Assembly: GCA_020432045.1 (NCBI GenBank)
Contig: JAGQHB010000078.1
Coordinates: 1 to 64,000 of the forward strand
Direction of reading: 5' to 3'
DNA from: Dehalococcoidia bacterium
Lineage (GTDB): Bacteria; Chloroflexota; Dehalococcoidia; Tepidiformales; Tepidiformaceae
DNA: 64,000 bases
The translations under genes and the position numbers were made by a program. Positions 45,935 through 55,779 of this stretch are shown here, one piece after another. Position 1 is the stretch's first letter; each line of letters starts with the position of its first letter. The notes beneath the pieces are model-generated. The model ran no database searches and was not told where the DNA came from. It saw only the letters and a list, made by a program, of their open reading frames with translations.

Positions 45935-46561
45935 TCAAGCTTTCACGGCACCCTTGAAATGGCAGCCGTGGACGGTCCCGTCAGGATCGACATCGTACGT
46001 GAGTGGTATGCCCGTACCGATGTTGACCTGCAGGATTTCCGCAGGCGTCAGGTCCTCGATTTCCATCACGATCGAACGCAGGCTGTTGCCGTGGGCGGCG
46101 ACCAGCACGTTCTTTCCCGCTTTCAGTGCCGGCATGATGTGCGCATCGAAGTAGGGAAGAGTGCGCGCCGCGGTGTCCTTCAGGCTCTCGCCGTTTGGCG
46201 GCGGCACGTCGAAGCTTCGGCGCCAGATGTGAACCTGCTCGTCACCGAATTTTGCGGCCGTTTCGGCCTTGTTCAGTCCCTGGAGATCGCCGTAGTGGCG
46301 TTCGTTGAGCGCTAGGTCGTATTCGGTCGGGACGCCTGTCTGCCCCAGCACATCGAGAACGATGTCGAGAGTCCGGTTTGCGCGCTGAAGGACGGAAGTG
46401 AAGGCCTGGTCGAAGTGGAGTCCCGCCTCACGGAGCTGCTCGCCAGCTTTTCGCGCCTCGGCTTCACCGTTCGCGGTTAGGGGAACATCGATCCATCCAG
46501 TGAACCGGTTTTCAAGGTTCCATTGCGATTGACCGTGGCGAATCAGGACAAGCTTGGCCAT
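45935..46561 (-). CDS. gpmA: 2,3-bisphosphoglycerate-dependent phosphoglycerate mutase
   Basis: A 208-residue dPGM. Motifs are LIRHGQSQWNLENRFTGWIDVPL, TSVLQRANRTL, LNERHYGDLQGLNKAET, the PPPNGESLKDTAAR block and VLVAAHGNSLRSIV. It interconverts 2- and 3-phosphoglycerate in glycolysis/gluconeogenesis. The length is slightly short of the usual 228-250 residues but all catalytic blocks are present. It is followed 21 bp upstream (higher coordinates, same strand) by the zinc-ribbon micro-gene. Confidence 0.93.
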   Translation of the reverse strand: MAKLVLIRHGQSQWNLENRFTGWIDVPLTANGEAEARKAGEQLREAGLHFDQAFTSVLQRANRTLDIVLDVLGQTGVPTEYDLALNERHYGDLQGLNKAETAAKFGDEQVHIWRRSFDVPPPNGESLKDTAARTLPYFDAHIMPALKAGKNVLVAAHGNSLRSIVMEIEDLTPAEILQVNIGTGIPLTYDVDPDGTVHGCHFKGAVKA

Positions 46562-46582
46562 AAGTTGCTGCTCCCGCGCGGA

Positions 46583-46729
46583 TCAGGCGGCGCGCCGGCC
46601 AAACGGCCAGAACTTCTTGAAGAGCGATGGGCCGGTCTTTTCCTCGGGCCGATCGAAGCCACGGCCACACGACTGGCAGTACACGTAGACGTTCAGGTTG
46701 TCGCGGCCACACCAGGGGCACTTGCGCAT
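46583..46729 (-). CDS. 48-residue zinc-ribbon protein
   Basis: A 48-codon gene starting MRKCPWCGRDNLNVYVYCQSCGRGF. It has two CxxC knuckles (CPWC and CQSC, separated by 14 residues) that make a zinc ribbon, and a basic/aromatic tail (LFKKFWPFGRRAA). GGGAG lies just before the ATG. It precedes gpmA on the same strand. Function is unknown; similar small ribbons occur as nucleic-acid or partner-binding proteins. Confidence 0.75.
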   Translation of the reverse strand: MRKCPWCGRDNLNVYVYCQSCGRGFDRPEEKTGPSLFKKFWPFGRRAA

Positions 46730-46835
46730 TTGCTCCCCTCCCAGCTATCGCCGCCAAGTCTACGTCGCTGGCGGGTAAGCGGCAGCTTTCTTGAGGAGGC
46801 TGAGACAGTGACAATCGCAAAAACTTGGAGCCACC

Positions 46836-47369
46836 ATGCCGGACCCACAGCTACTTTCGTCCAGGACCGTGTACGCGGGCCGACTTTTCCGGATTGAGAT
46901 GGATGAACTGCGCATGGAAAACGGTGTCATCGCGCACCGCGAAATCTTGAAGCATCCTGGTGCGGTGGCAATGGTGCCGGTCGCTCCTGACGGGCGCCTC
47001 CTGCTCGTCACGCAGTACCGGCATGCGGCAGGCAGGCGTCTGCTAGAAATCCCCGCCGGAACGCTCGAAGCCGGTGAGGACCCGACGGATTGCGCCATCC
47101 GGGAGATGCAGGAAGAAGTTTCGATGCATCCCGGCGTTGTGGATTCGCTCGGCGGTTTTTACGTAGCGCCGGGCTACACGAGCGAATACATTCACCTGTT
47201 CGTGTGCAGCGACCTCCGCGAGGCGTCGCTGGATGCCGACGAGGATGAAGACCTCGAGGTACACCCGACCGAACCGGAGGAAGCACTCGCGATGATCGAA
47301 CGGGGCGAGATTTGCGATGCGAAATCCGTAGTCGGCATCCTGCGCTGGCGTGCCCGGTCATTGCAGTGA
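46836..47369 (+). CDS. Nudix hydrolase, ADP-ribose pyrophosphatase-like
   Basis: A 177-residue Nudix protein. The box begins GTLEAGEDPTDCAIREMQEEVSM and keeps the REmqEE metal-binding core, but the family's following Gly is replaced by the SMHPG segment. The upstream half (AVAMVPVAPDGRLLLVTQYRHAAGRRLLEIPAG) is typical of ADPRP/GDP-mannose pyrophosphatases. A TTGGAG sequence precedes the ATG at 46836. Divergent from the zinc-ribbon gene across 106 bp. Substrate specificity is inferred only. Confidence 0.9.
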   Translation: MPDPQLLSSRTVYAGRLFRIEMDELRMENGVIAHREILKHPGAVAMVPVAPDGRLLLVTQYRHAAGRRLLEIPAGTLEAGEDPTDCAIREMQEEVSMHPGVVDSLGGFYVAPGYTSEYIHLFVCSDLREASLDADEDEDLEVHPTEPEEALAMIERGEICDAKSVVGILRWRARSLQ

Positions 47370-47404
47370 ACAACGTTTCCTATACGGGGATTCACGCCGC
47401 TACA

Positions 47405-47434
47405 TTGCTGGCACTTCGAGGCCGGGCGTAGGAT
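47405..47434 (+). promoter_or_regulatory. Probable promoter of the sdhCAB operon
   Basis: TTGCTG at 47405-47410 and TAGGAT at 47429-47434 are 18 bp apart in the 129-bp gap before sdhC. Four of six -10 bases match TATAAT. It is a plausible housekeeping promoter but not experimentally supported. Confidence 0.4.
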
Positions 47435-47498
47435 TCACACGCTTTTAGCAGGCTCGCCAGACGGAAACAGGCCGGCCACGCGTGCCACGGAGGGGGAG

Positions 47499-48260
47499 AT
47501 GAGTTCGATGCCAGGCCGCGCAGGGGCCGGTCCTGTCGCCCCGGTCCACCAGAAGGGACCCCGGCGATTCTGGATACAACAGTTCTACGGATCAGCACTC
47601 GGGAAAAAAGCCGTGATGGCGCTCACCGGGATCATCGGTTTGGGCTTCGTGTTCATGCACATGGCTGGAAACCTGAAGATCTACACGGGTGAAAACGCAG
47701 ACGGCGTAAAGCACATCGACGAGTACGGCGAGTGGCTGCGGACGCTACTCGAACCAGCCGTTCCACACACGGGTACGCTGTGGCTCCTCCGCGGGATCCT
47801 GATCATCGCGGTACTGCTGCACATTCACGCGGCAATCACCCTGAGCATGATTAACCGGCGTGCCCGGCCGACGGGTTACAAGGGCGGCCGCACGTATGGC
47901 CTTGGCGGCACGTACGTTGCCCGGTCCATGCGGATTACAGGCATACTCGTGGCCGCCTTCATCGTCTTCCACCTGTTCGACCTGACCTGGGGCCCGGCCA
48001 ACCCTGACTTCGAACGGGGCCAGGTCTTCCACAACGTGACATCCAGCCTCGATCGCTGGTGGGTGGCGGGCATCTACATCGTCGGCAACCTGGCCCTCGG
48101 CCTGCACCTCTGGCATGGCGTGTGGAGCCTGTTCCAATCGCTCGGACTCAATAATCCACGCTTCAACACCTGGCGCCGCGGGCTCGCCTGGGGCTTCACG
48201 GTCCTGGTGGTCGGCGCCAACCTCACGTTCCCAATCGCCATCCTCAGCGGGGCCGTGTAA
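47499..48260 (+). CDS. sdhC: Succinate dehydrogenase cytochrome b subunit (b558 family)
   Basis: A 253-residue membrane subunit. Five membrane spans are visible, including VMALTGIIGLGFVFMHMAGNL with a likely heme His, GILIIAVLLHIHAAITL, ITGILVAAFIVFHLFDLTW, LALGLHLWHGVWSLF and the last FTVLVVGANLTFPIAIL. His in HMAGN, HIHAA, FHLFD and LHLWHG fit the diheme b558 subunit, which anchors the quinone-reactive arm. GGAGGGGGAG precedes the ATG. It leads sdhCAB. Confidence 0.92.
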   Translation: MSSMPGRAGAGPVAPVHQKGPRRFWIQQFYGSALGKKAVMALTGIIGLGFVFMHMAGNLKIYTGENADGVKHIDEYGEWLRTLLEPAVPHTGTLWLLRGILIIAVLLHIHAAITLSMINRRARPTGYKGGRTYGLGGTYVARSMRITGILVAAFIVFHLFDLTWGPANPDFERGQVFHNVTSSLDRWWVAGIYIVGNLALGLHLWHGVWSLFQSLGLNNPRFNTWRRGLAWGFTVLVVGANLTFPIAILSGAV

Positions 48261-48272
48261 GGGAGATACGGA

Positions 48273-50189
48273 ATGACTCTCGATGCAAAAATTCCTCCCG
48301 GTCCTATCCAGGAGAAGTGGGACAACCACAGGTTCAATACCAAGCTCGTGGCGCCCCAAAACCGGCGAAAGTTCGACGTAATCGTCGTCGGGTCAGGGCT
48401 GGCCGGGGCATCTGCCGGCGCCACACTCGGCGAGCTCGGTTACAACGTGAAGGTGTTCTGCTTCCAGGACAGCCCACGACGCGCCCACAGCATTGCCGCC
48501 CAGGGCGGCATCAACGCCGCCAAGAACTACAAAAACGATGGCGACAGCGTCTACCGGCTGTTCTACGACACGATCAAGGGTGGTGACTACCGTTCCCGCG
48601 AAGCGAACGTCTACCGGCTCGCACAGATCAGCACCAGCATCATCGACCAGTGCGTGGCACAGGGCGTGCCATTCGCGCGGGAGTACGGCGGCCTTCTGGA
48701 CAACCGCTCCTTCGGCGGTACGCAAGTTTCCCGGACGTTTTACGCGCGTGGCCAAACGGGGCAGCAACTTGAACTTGGCGCCTACCAGGCCCTCATGCGC
48801 CAGGTCGAACTGGGCACTGTCGAGCTGCATTCGCGCCACGAAATGCTGGAAATTGTCGTAGAGGACGGCAAGGCCGCGGGGATCATCGTTCGTGACCTCA
48901 TCACCGGCGAACTAACCCGTCACTCGGCCCATGCCGTCGTGCTGGCGACCGGCGGATATGGCAACGTGTTCTTCCTTTCCACCCAGGCAAAGGGTTGCAA
49001 CACAACGGCGATCTGGCGAGCGCATCGCAAGGGCGCTTACTTCGCCAACCCCTGCTATACACAGATCCACCCAACCTGCATCCCCGTGAGCGGCGACCAC
49101 CAGTCGAAGCTCACGCTGATGAGCGAGTCGCTCCGCAACGACGGGCGCGTATGGGTGCCCGTGAAGCCGGACGACCGCCGGAAGCCAGGAGACATCCCGG
49201 CCGCGGAGCGGGACTACTACCTTGAGCGCCGGTATCCGGCGTTCGCGAACCTGGTGCCTCGCGACGTTGCCTCGCGGGCGGCCAAAGAGCGCGTCGACGC
49301 GGGCTATGGTGTCGGTGAGCTGAAGAACGGCGTCTATCTCGACTTCGGCGACGCAATCCACCGGTTGGGCCGGACTGTCGTGGAGCAGCGCTACGGAAAC
49401 CTCTTCGATATGTATGCCAACATCGCCGGCGAGGACCCGTACGAATCCCCTATGCGTATCTACCCGGCCGTGCACTATACGATGGGTGGCCTCTGGGTGG
49501 ACTACAACCTGATGAGCAACCTGCCGGGACTATTCGTCGTCGGCGAGGCGAACTTCTCAGACCACGGGGCGAACCGGCTCGGCGCAAGCGCGCTCATGCA
49601 GGGTCTCGCGGACGGCTATTTCGTGCTGCCGGCGACCATTAGCGGCTGGCTTGCTGACCAACTCAACCAGCCCGCCCCGTCGACGACGAGCGATGCCTTT
49701 AACGAGGCGGCGGACGCCGTTGCTGAGCGCATCAACACCTTACTGACCGTGAACGGCACCCGCACGGTCGACTCCTTCCATCGCGAACTCGGCCAGACAC
49801 TTTGGGATAACTGTGGGATGGCCCGCAATGCTGCCAGCCTCAGCGACGCCCGAAAGAAGATCTCCGAACTTCGCGAGGAGTACTGGTCCGACGTTCGCGT
49901 GCTCGGCGACGGCCAGTCGCTAAACCAATCGCTCGAAAAGGCAGGCCGTGTGGCAGATTTCTTCGAACTCGGTGAACTCCTTTGCCAGGACGCCTTGCAT
50001 CGCGAGGAGTCCTGTGGCGGCCACTTCCGCGAGGAGCACCAGACACCCGATGGCGAAGCGAAGCGCGATGACGACAACTTCGCCTACGTCGCGGCCTGGG
50101 AATTCCAGGGGACCGGGAGCAAGGCGAAGCTGAACAAGGAAGACCTCGAATTCGAGTACGCCCATCCGTCGCAGAGGAGCTACAAGTAA
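48273..50189 (+). CDS. sdhA: Succinate dehydrogenase/fumarate reductase flavoprotein subunit
   Basis: A 638-residue flavoprotein. FAD binding begins [26 protein letters not shown], the covalent-FAD His lies in [20 protein letters not shown], then GATLG-type blocks and the substrate-binding/active HxxxR region ([29 protein letters not shown]-like). It oxidises succinate to fumarate in the TCA cycle. It lies 12 bp after sdhC and overlaps sdhB by one base. Confidence 0.95.
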   Translation: MTLDAKIPPGPIQEKWDNHRFNTKLVAPQNRRKFDVIVVGSGLAGASAGATLGELGYNVKVFCFQDSPRRAHSIAAQGGINAAKNYKNDGDSVYRLFYDTIKGGDYRSREANVYRLAQISTSIIDQCVAQGVPFAREYGGLLDNRSFGGTQVSRTFYARGQTGQQLELGAYQALMRQVELGTVELHSRHEMLEIVVEDGKAAGIIVRDLITGELTRHSAHAVVLATGGYGNVFFLSTQAKGCNTTAIWRAHRKGAYFANPCYTQIHPTCIPVSGDHQSKLTLMSESLRNDGRVWVPVKPDDRRKPGDIPAAERDYYLERRYPAFANLVPRDVASRAAKERVDAGYGVGELKNGVYLDFGDAIHRLGRTVVEQRYGNLFDMYANIAGEDPYESPMRIYPAVHYTMGGLWVDYNLMSNLPGLFVVGEANFSDHGANRLGASALMQGLADGYFVLPATISGWLADQLNQPAPSTTSDAFNEAADAVAERINTLLTVNGTRTVDSFHRELGQTLWDNCGMARNAASLSDARKKISELREEYWSDVRVLGDGQSLNQSLEKAGRVADFFELGELLCQDALHREESCGGHFREEHQTPDGEAKRDDDNFAYVAAWEFQGTGSKAKLNKEDLEFEYAHPSQRSYK

Positions 50190-50977
50190 TGAACCTGACG
50201 CTCAAAGTCTGGCGCCAGAGGGGGCCCTCGGACGCCGGGCACTTCGAAGCCTACGACGCGCCCGGGATCACGGAGGACATGTCGTTCCTCGAAATGCTGG
50301 ATGTGGTGAACGAACAGCTCATCCATTCGGGGCGCGAAGCGATCGCCTTCGACCACGACTGCCGCGAAGGCATCTGCGGATCGTGTGGCATGGTGATCAA
50401 CGGCAAGCCACACGGCCCGAAGAAGCTAACGACGACCTGCCAGCTGCATATGCGCAACTTCCGGGACGGTGATTCGATCACTGTCGAGCCGTGGCGGGCA
50501 GCCGCATTCCCTGTGGTCAAGGACCTCGTTGTCGACCGCCGGCCGTTCGACGCCATCATCCAGGCTGGCGGCTGGATCACAGCCCCGACCGGCGGGGCGC
50601 AGGATGCCAACCTGACGCCGATCCCGAAGGCGGTCGCCGACCAGGCATTCGACGCGGCCGCGTGTATTGGCTGCGGCGCCTGTGTCGCAGCTTGCCCCAA
50701 CGGTGCGGCACAGCTGTTCACTTCGGCCAAGGCGGCGCACCTCAACCTCCTGCCCCAGGGGCAGCCCGAACGATGGAGCCGGGTGACGGCGATGGTCGAC
50801 CGCATGGAGGAGTACTTCGGCAGCTGCACGAACTATGGAGAATGCCAGCAGGCCTGTCCCAAGGGCATCAGTATCGACTTTATCGCGATGATGAACCGGG
50901 ACTACCTGAAGGCCCAGTTCAAGGACCGCAAGCGCCTTGTGGGGGCTTCAGACCTGGCTGGCGACGGTGCAGGCTAG
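50189..50977 (+). CDS. sdhB: Succinate dehydrogenase iron-sulfur subunit
   Basis: A 262-residue SdhB. The [2Fe-2S] ligands are in [16 protein letters not shown] with the C...C spacing typical of the family, the [4Fe-4S] motif is [15 protein letters not shown] and the [3Fe-4S] motif is [16 protein letters not shown]. It passes electrons from SdhA to the membrane quinone site. Its ATG overlaps the sdhA TAA (TAATG), so translation is coupled. It ends the operon; the next genes are convergent 50 bp away. Confidence 0.95.
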   Translation: MNLTLKVWRQRGPSDAGHFEAYDAPGITEDMSFLEMLDVVNEQLIHSGREAIAFDHDCREGICGSCGMVINGKPHGPKKLTTTCQLHMRNFRDGDSITVEPWRAAAFPVVKDLVVDRRPFDAIIQAGGWITAPTGGAQDANLTPIPKAVADQAFDAAACIGCGACVAACPNGAAQLFTSAKAAHLNLLPQGQPERWSRVTAMVDRMEEYFGSCTNYGECQQACPKGISIDFIAMMNRDYLKAQFKDRKRLVGASDLAGDGAG

Positions 50978-51026
50978 GGGGACGATCGCATCACTGTAAG
51001 CCACCGCTGCTCCATGTCGCCGTTGC

Positions 51027-51467
51027 TCAGACCCTCGCCGGAAAGACCCGACGATCGGCAATGGCGTATTTCAACACGCTCGTCGCGATAAGTGCGAGGG
51101 CGGACGCTGCGAGATACGGCGCCAGCATGTCTACCGCAATGAACAGGACCTGGTTGATACCCGCTGCCGCGATGATCAGTGCGTTAAAGCCGGCCAGGCG
51201 GCGCCAGCCGAAGCCGTGTGAGCCGCGCCGATCCGACCATGTGAGTCGCTCGCTGAGGACGTAGTTCATCTGTGCAGAGAGCACGAAGGCGACCAGGTTG
51301 CCGGAGCGCCCGAGTGGCGTTGCCTCCACGAAGACGGCGAGGAGCACCAATTGGAATCCACCGCACGCGATGCCAACCAGCGCGAAGCGGGTGAGCCGCT
51401 GCCACGGTATGCGCCGAAAGTGCCACCGGTCAGCGCCGCGTTCGCTAACGGACTGGTTCAACGCCAC
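51027..51467 (-). CDS. GtrA family membrane protein
   Basis: A 146-residue protein with four membrane spans: ALVGIACGGFQLVLLAVFVEA, LVAFVLSAQMNYVLSERLTW, FNALIIAAAGINQVLFIAVD and ASALALIATSVLKYAIADRRVF. The FxLVGxxxTxx...N(Y)xxxR pattern is typical of GtrA-like flippases that move prenyl-linked sugars. It overlaps the end of the adjacent glycosyltransferase gene by 23 nt, so the two likely act together in surface glycosylation. Confidence 0.88.
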   Translation of the reverse strand: MALNQSVSERGADRWHFRRIPWQRLTRFALVGIACGGFQLVLLAVFVEATPLGRSGNLVAFVLSAQMNYVLSERLTWSDRRGSHGFGWRRLAGFNALIIAAAGINQVLFIAVDMLAPYLAASALALIATSVLKYAIADRRVFPARV

Positions 51468-53728
51468 TCAGGACTACTCCATCGAGGAAGACAGCCAGTT
51501 GTTCAGACGGTTCGAAGGTTATGACGAGATCGGCACCAGCTGGCGCGTTGGAGAGTTTCACGTCGGCCTCGACCAATCCGCCCTTTTGGCCCGCCGGATT
51601 CTTCCATTCTGACGACACCTCGACACCATTCAGGCGCACCGAGAACCGACCCGTCCCCGCTTCGTAGCCCCAAAGCCGCAGACTCACCCAGTATTCCCCA
51701 GCTTCGAGGTCCGGTATCGGTATATTGAGCGATGGTTTGGCGCCAGTAGTCAGGAGGCCGCCCCCCTGGCTCATCTGTGCAAGGAGGCTCACTCGCCACT
51801 CCGCAGAGTCCGGCTGCAACGCCTCGGCCTCGATGCGGTCGAAGACCGGAATGCTGATAGGCAGGATTGGCCTCGGGTCCCCATCAACGATGATTGCCAC
51901 GCTACAGTCTCCGTTCCCAGGTGGAGGCAGTGCGACGAGGTCCGCTCGCACAGACGACTCTCCCTGGCGAATCGCAACCGTCTGTGCTGGTCCGGTCCTA
52001 GAAGCGCAGGCGATGGCCACGGGGAGATCAAGATCCGCTGGGGCGGAGCCGTCGAACTGCAGTTCAATCGCGACGTGCTCATCAGAGCGGAGCCAGGGCC
52101 TCGAGGCGCCGGCCGAGACGATCAGCAGTGAACCTTCGCCAATCGCGACCGGCGCGTTCAGCGCTTCGCGGTAGTGAATCGCCGTGGCAGCGATCTCGAT
52201 GGGGACCTCGAAGACGTCAACGCCGTCAAACGAAAACGCCTTAAGCCAGTGGGCCGCTGGAGCGGTTGGAGCCGCCCACCACGACTCGCCAGGTAGGATG
52301 ACAACATAGCTGCCGGGCACGACTGCCGACCGTCCGGACTCGTCGAAACGGCGCTCAAGACGAGAAGAGCCTGGGTTGTTCCGCTCCCAGAACGTCCCGG
52401 CGCCACCGAGTCGAAACGAGAGGGGGCGTGAGAAGTCCTCGTTCCAAGAGAAGATCCTGGCGGCTTCAACATCGTTGAGATAACCCGCAACGCCGCGTTG
52501 GCGCACATCCCAACGATTGCCGTCCCGGACCCAGAAGTCGTGCTCGGACTTCACCTCCGACAGGGACACAATCGTGAGTGCGAGTCCGACGATGATGGCC
52601 AGGGCAGGTGCAACGATTCGGCCGGGGTCGTGAGCCCCAATGGTTGAGAGGATGAAGCCCCACCCGCAGCCTCCAATTACCAGCATCGTCGTGATAAGCG
52701 GAAGCAGATAGCGCGGTTCCTTCCAAAAGAACGGCGTGTCATCGAGACTCATGAAACGCTCGAAATAGACGTACTGAACCGCCACCATCGCCACGAGTAT
52801 GGCCAGTGGTGCTGCGAAGGCAGGGTGGCGGAACGCTTTGAGGAGCCACCCGCAGCCTCCAATTGCAGCAACAAGCACGAATGGCCAGAAGTTCGCGTCT
52901 GTCGCCAGCGTCCTGGCGTAGTCCCACTGACCGCTGGCCGCAGGTACGCCAGAACCCGACTTCTCCAGAAGGATTCGGAAGTCCTCAAGCGGAGCAGAAC
53001 CGAGAGAGATGAGGATGGCCTGGAATACGACAAGAATGGCAACGGCGCCGGCCACCACGCCTAATGCCTCAAGCAGCATCCACCTGCGCCTGGCAGCAAG
53101 CAGGATAACCAACCCGACGCCAAGTGGGAGGAATGCGGCGGCCGCGGTGCCCCGTGCGTAGAACCCAAGCGTGAGGCACCCCCCCCAAGAATGCGAGGAC
53201 GATCCTCTGGCGGGGAGGAAGTTCGAAGGACACTATGCCGATGAGGAACATCGTCGCCATCCCAACGAATGCCGCCTGGGGTGCGTCGGGCAAGAACTGA
53301 GTTGAATTCACGATTGCGACCGGTTGCAAGGCGAGCAGGAATCCGGTCGCGATTCCCGCGGGGAGCCCTGCGAGACGTCTGCCAAACCAGAATCCGCAGG
53401 CCACCAGTGCCACTGAGACGAGCATCGGGAATGCCGTCGAAGCCGCGTCGGACACGCCGAACAACCGGTAGAGCATGGCTGCCGGGACGATGATCGACAA
53501 GCGGACGTACTGCGTGTAGGAAACTTCGCCGAGGAAGCTGGGATCGAACGCTGGTTGCCACCGGCTGATACTGACGGCCGCATCGGCGTAGCTGAACGGG
53601 TCTACGTTGACGAGTCCGAAATAGAAGAAGAACCGCGGCGCCAGCGTGAACGCCGTCAGCGCCAGTAGCGCACCAAATGCTGGCGTGAGGACACGCGCCC
53701 GGAATGCCGTCCATGACGAGTGTTCCAC
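51445..53728 (-). pseudogene. Multi-span glycosyltransferase-like protein split by a +1 frameshift in a G8 tract
   Basis: The first half (start GTG 53728) encodes membrane spans such as FGALLALTAFTLAPRFFFYFGLVNVDPFSYA and runs to RIVLAFLG. Downstream of a run of eight G on the minus strand (C8 at about 53179-53186) the protein continues in another frame with GCLTLGFYARGTAAAAFLPLGVGLVILLAARRR, more spans and a carbohydrate-binding-like C-terminal domain. Removal of one G restores a 761-codon frame: an ArnT/PMT-like glycosyltransferase. The homopolymer makes sequencing error, or slippage-based phase variation, likely explanations. Confidence 0.75.
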
Positions 53729-53830
53729 GGCAAGATCATACAGAGGGCAAACGCTACGTCCTAAGCGGTGGGGTAAGAACACCATCAGATGGCACAGGGC
53801 CCAGTATCCAACCGCTAGGAGAACCTCGCA

Positions 53831-54544
53831 CTACTTGGGCGGGAGCGCAACCATCACTTCGCCGTTTTCCACCTTGCAGGGGTAGGTCTGCATGTCCTCT
53901 GCCTTCATCGATGGCTTGGGCACCATCGGTGGCATGGGGGGTGCGGAGAGGAGCCGGAAGATCTTGCTCTGGAGACCGCCAAGGAACGGGTGGGCCTGGT
54001 TGAACTGGCTATCGAACGGTTGGCGGACTACCTGTCCGGAATCAACCTCGAAGCGAGCGCCGTGGAACGGGCACATGACGCAGCCATCGCGGACAGGTTC
54101 GGCCTTAATCGGGGAGCCAGGGAAGCCGCCGAGCGGCAGGCGCGCGTGCGAGCACAACGCCCCCATGGCACTGACGTTGTCGCCCTGGCGGATGAAGAGG
54201 ATGCGCTTGCCGCGGACTCGAAGTTCCTTCGGCGTACCGTCCGGCAGTTCGCGGAGGGGCACTGCCTTCACCCAGCGGGTGAGCTTGCCAACCGGGATGA
54301 TCTTCTTTGCGGAGAGCGGCAGCGGCGGGTCCAGCCCAAGAAGCGGAGCGGTCACCAGTTGGGCGACGGCCAAAGAGAGAGCGCCGATCACAATGAGGAC
54401 GATCCCGGGAAGGGTGCTTCCCGAGTTCGTTGAGATATCACCGGGGGCCACGAGCAGGATGATCCCACCAATCACAAGGGCGATCGAAGCCGCCCCCCAC
54501 GTCCCCATGATCGAAAGCCCAAGAAACGCCAACATCGGTGACAC
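53831..54544 (-). CDS. Rieske [2Fe-2S] domain membrane protein
   Basis: A 237-residue protein with two N-terminal membrane spans (GAASIALVIGGIILLVAP and LPGIVLIVIGALSLAVAQLV), then a Rieske domain with CSHARLPLGG (CxH) and CPFHGARFEVDSG (CxxH). The C-terminal tail continues with proline-rich residues. It may serve as a quinol-oxidising or electron-transfer component. It lies just ahead of the ABM/flavin-reductase cluster on the same strand, with a 60-bp gap. Its exact partner is unknown. Confidence 0.88.
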   Translation of the reverse strand: MSPMLAFLGLSIMGTWGAASIALVIGGIILLVAPGDISTNSGSTLPGIVLIVIGALSLAVAQLVTAPLLGLDPPLPLSAKKIIPVGKLTRWVKAVPLRELPDGTPKELRVRGKRILFIRQGDNVSAMGALCSHARLPLGGFPGSPIKAEPVRDGCVMCPFHGARFEVDSGQVVRQPFDSQFNQAHPFLGGLQSKIFRLLSAPPMPPMVPKPSMKAEDMQTYPCKVENGEVMVALPPK

Positions 54545-54604
54545 AGGCAGATCCTCCGCGGCGGATACTACCCCGCATCCTGCAAAGGCTCAAAGCGGGA
54601 AGCG

Positions 54605-54916
54605 TCAGGCGCCGGACATCTGCTCCGAGAGGCCCTCCAGCAGCACGCGGGCACGCTCCGGTGCCGCAAGGTGGATGCGAATCTGGGATTCGAGTGCCTT
54701 GCGAGCTTCCGACTGCGTCCAGTTTCTCCAGTCCATGAGCCCGAACCATGTGCTGATCACAATGAGCGTGCGCGGGTCTTCACTGTCTCTGAGCGTTTCG
54801 CCTGAGATATAGCCCTCTTGTTCGAGGCAGAGGACACGCAGACGCCGCAGGAGGTCGAATACCCGCCGTTCCTGGCCAGGAAGCACTTTGCGTTCAATCA
54901 GCACTTTGACTGCCAT
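54605..54916 (-). CDS. Antibiotic biosynthesis monooxygenase (ABM) domain protein
   Basis: A 103-residue dimeric alpha-beta barrel protein. It opens VKVLIERKVLPGQERRVFDLLRRLR with a characteristic beta-alpha-beta layout, and ends WTQSEARKALESQIR. ABM-domain proteins include quinol and anthrone monooxygenases but most are uncharacterised. It ends 3 bp before the flavin reductase gene, so it is likely part of the same transcript. Confidence 0.8.
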   Translation of the reverse strand: MAVKVLIERKVLPGQERRVFDLLRRLRVLCLEQEGYISGETLRDSEDPRTLIVISTWFGLMDWRNWTQSEARKALESQIRIHLAAPERARVLLEGLSEQMSGA

Positions 54917-54919
54917 TCT

Positions 54920-55414
54920 TTACTCCAACACAAGGTCGCGGTAGCCACGACGGTAGTAGACGAGTGGCAACTTCGTGCCATCGGCCGAAGCAGCGACCAC
55001 GCGCCCGATCATAATTGTGTGGTCGCCTCCGGGGACGGCACGTTCAAGTTCACAGTCCAGTGCCGCGATGCTCCCGGAAATCACTGGTGCCCCGGTGTGC
55101 ATCACGACGGTTTCGATGCCGAAGTCCTTCGTGGGCTCACGACCGGACATCGCGAAGATCGCACTGACATCGCCCTGGCCGGCGGCGAGGATACTGACAG
55201 CGAAGCAGCCGGACTCTTCGATCATCCGCGGCAGCCGGTTTGAATCGGCAAGGCAGACGAGCACGAGGAGCGGATCCATGGAGAGCGATGAAAAACTGGA
55301 AACGGTGATGCCGTAGACAAGATCCTCCTGCCGCGTCGTAACCACCGTCACCCCGGCAGCCCAGGAACCAAGTGCAGCTTTGAAGTCATCCGGCGAGACG
55401 GCAGGCACGGGCAT
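54920..55414 (-). CDS. Flavin reductase family protein
   Basis: A 164-residue protein of the HpaC/PheA2-like flavin reductase family. Blocks are FKAALGSWAAGVTVVTT, YGITVSSFSSLSMDPLLVLVCLA and LDCELERAVPGGDHTIMIGRV. It supplies reduced FMN/FAD to a two-component monooxygenase. No such oxygenase is in this stretch; the LLM protein is 37 kb away. ATG at 55414; the longer reading is an unsupported extension. Confidence 0.9.
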   Translation of the reverse strand: MPVPAVSPDDFKAALGSWAAGVTVVTTRQEDLVYGITVSSFSSLSMDPLLVLVCLADSNRLPRMIEESGCFAVSILAAGQGDVSAIFAMSGREPTKDFGIETVVMHTGAPVISGSIAALDCELERAVPGGDHTIMIGRVVAASADGTKLPLVYYRRGYRDLVLE

Positions 55415-55427
55415 AGGTAGAAACTCC

Positions 55428-55712
55428 TTAGCTCCCCTGTAGCGTGGGCACCATGTCCCACAACGGGTGGACGGTTGTCTCGACAAAGAACCGGGCCATT
55501 GGCAGGCCGGCGAGCAACTGATCCATCTCCCGCGGGTCCGCAGCATCGTAGATGGCCAGTACGCCCAGCCCGGTTTCGCGGTACATGGCCCTGATCTTCC
55601 CCTGGTCGTAGTGCGACTTCACAGCGCGCAGCTGGTCTCCAACGACCTGCTGCCAGGCCTCGGGGCTAATGTCGGAGGGTTGTCGGCTGACGAGCCGGAC
55701 GGAGAAAAGCAA
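55428..55712 (-). CDS. Muconolactone Delta-isomerase-like protein
   Basis: A 94-residue alpha-beta barrel protein. Blocks are LFSVRLVSRQPSDISPEAWQQVVGDQ, GKIRAMYRETGLGVLAIYDAADP and the LPMARFFVETTVHPL end, which fit muconolactone isomerase. A TTG at 55712 with TTGGAG about 9 nt upstream is chosen as start. Isomerisation in catechol degradation is a suggestion from similarity. It is upstream of the flavin reductase with a 13-bp gap. Confidence 0.75.
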   Translation of the reverse strand: MLFSVRLVSRQPSDISPEAWQQVVGDQLRAVKSHYDQGKIRAMYRETGLGVLAIYDAADPREMDQLLAGLPMARFFVETTVHPLWDMVPTLQGS

Positions 55713-55779
55713 AGGGACGCTCCAACGAGTGAGTGAAACGGAAGTATAACGGGCGGGCCCCTGTGGGGGCTCGCTCGCT

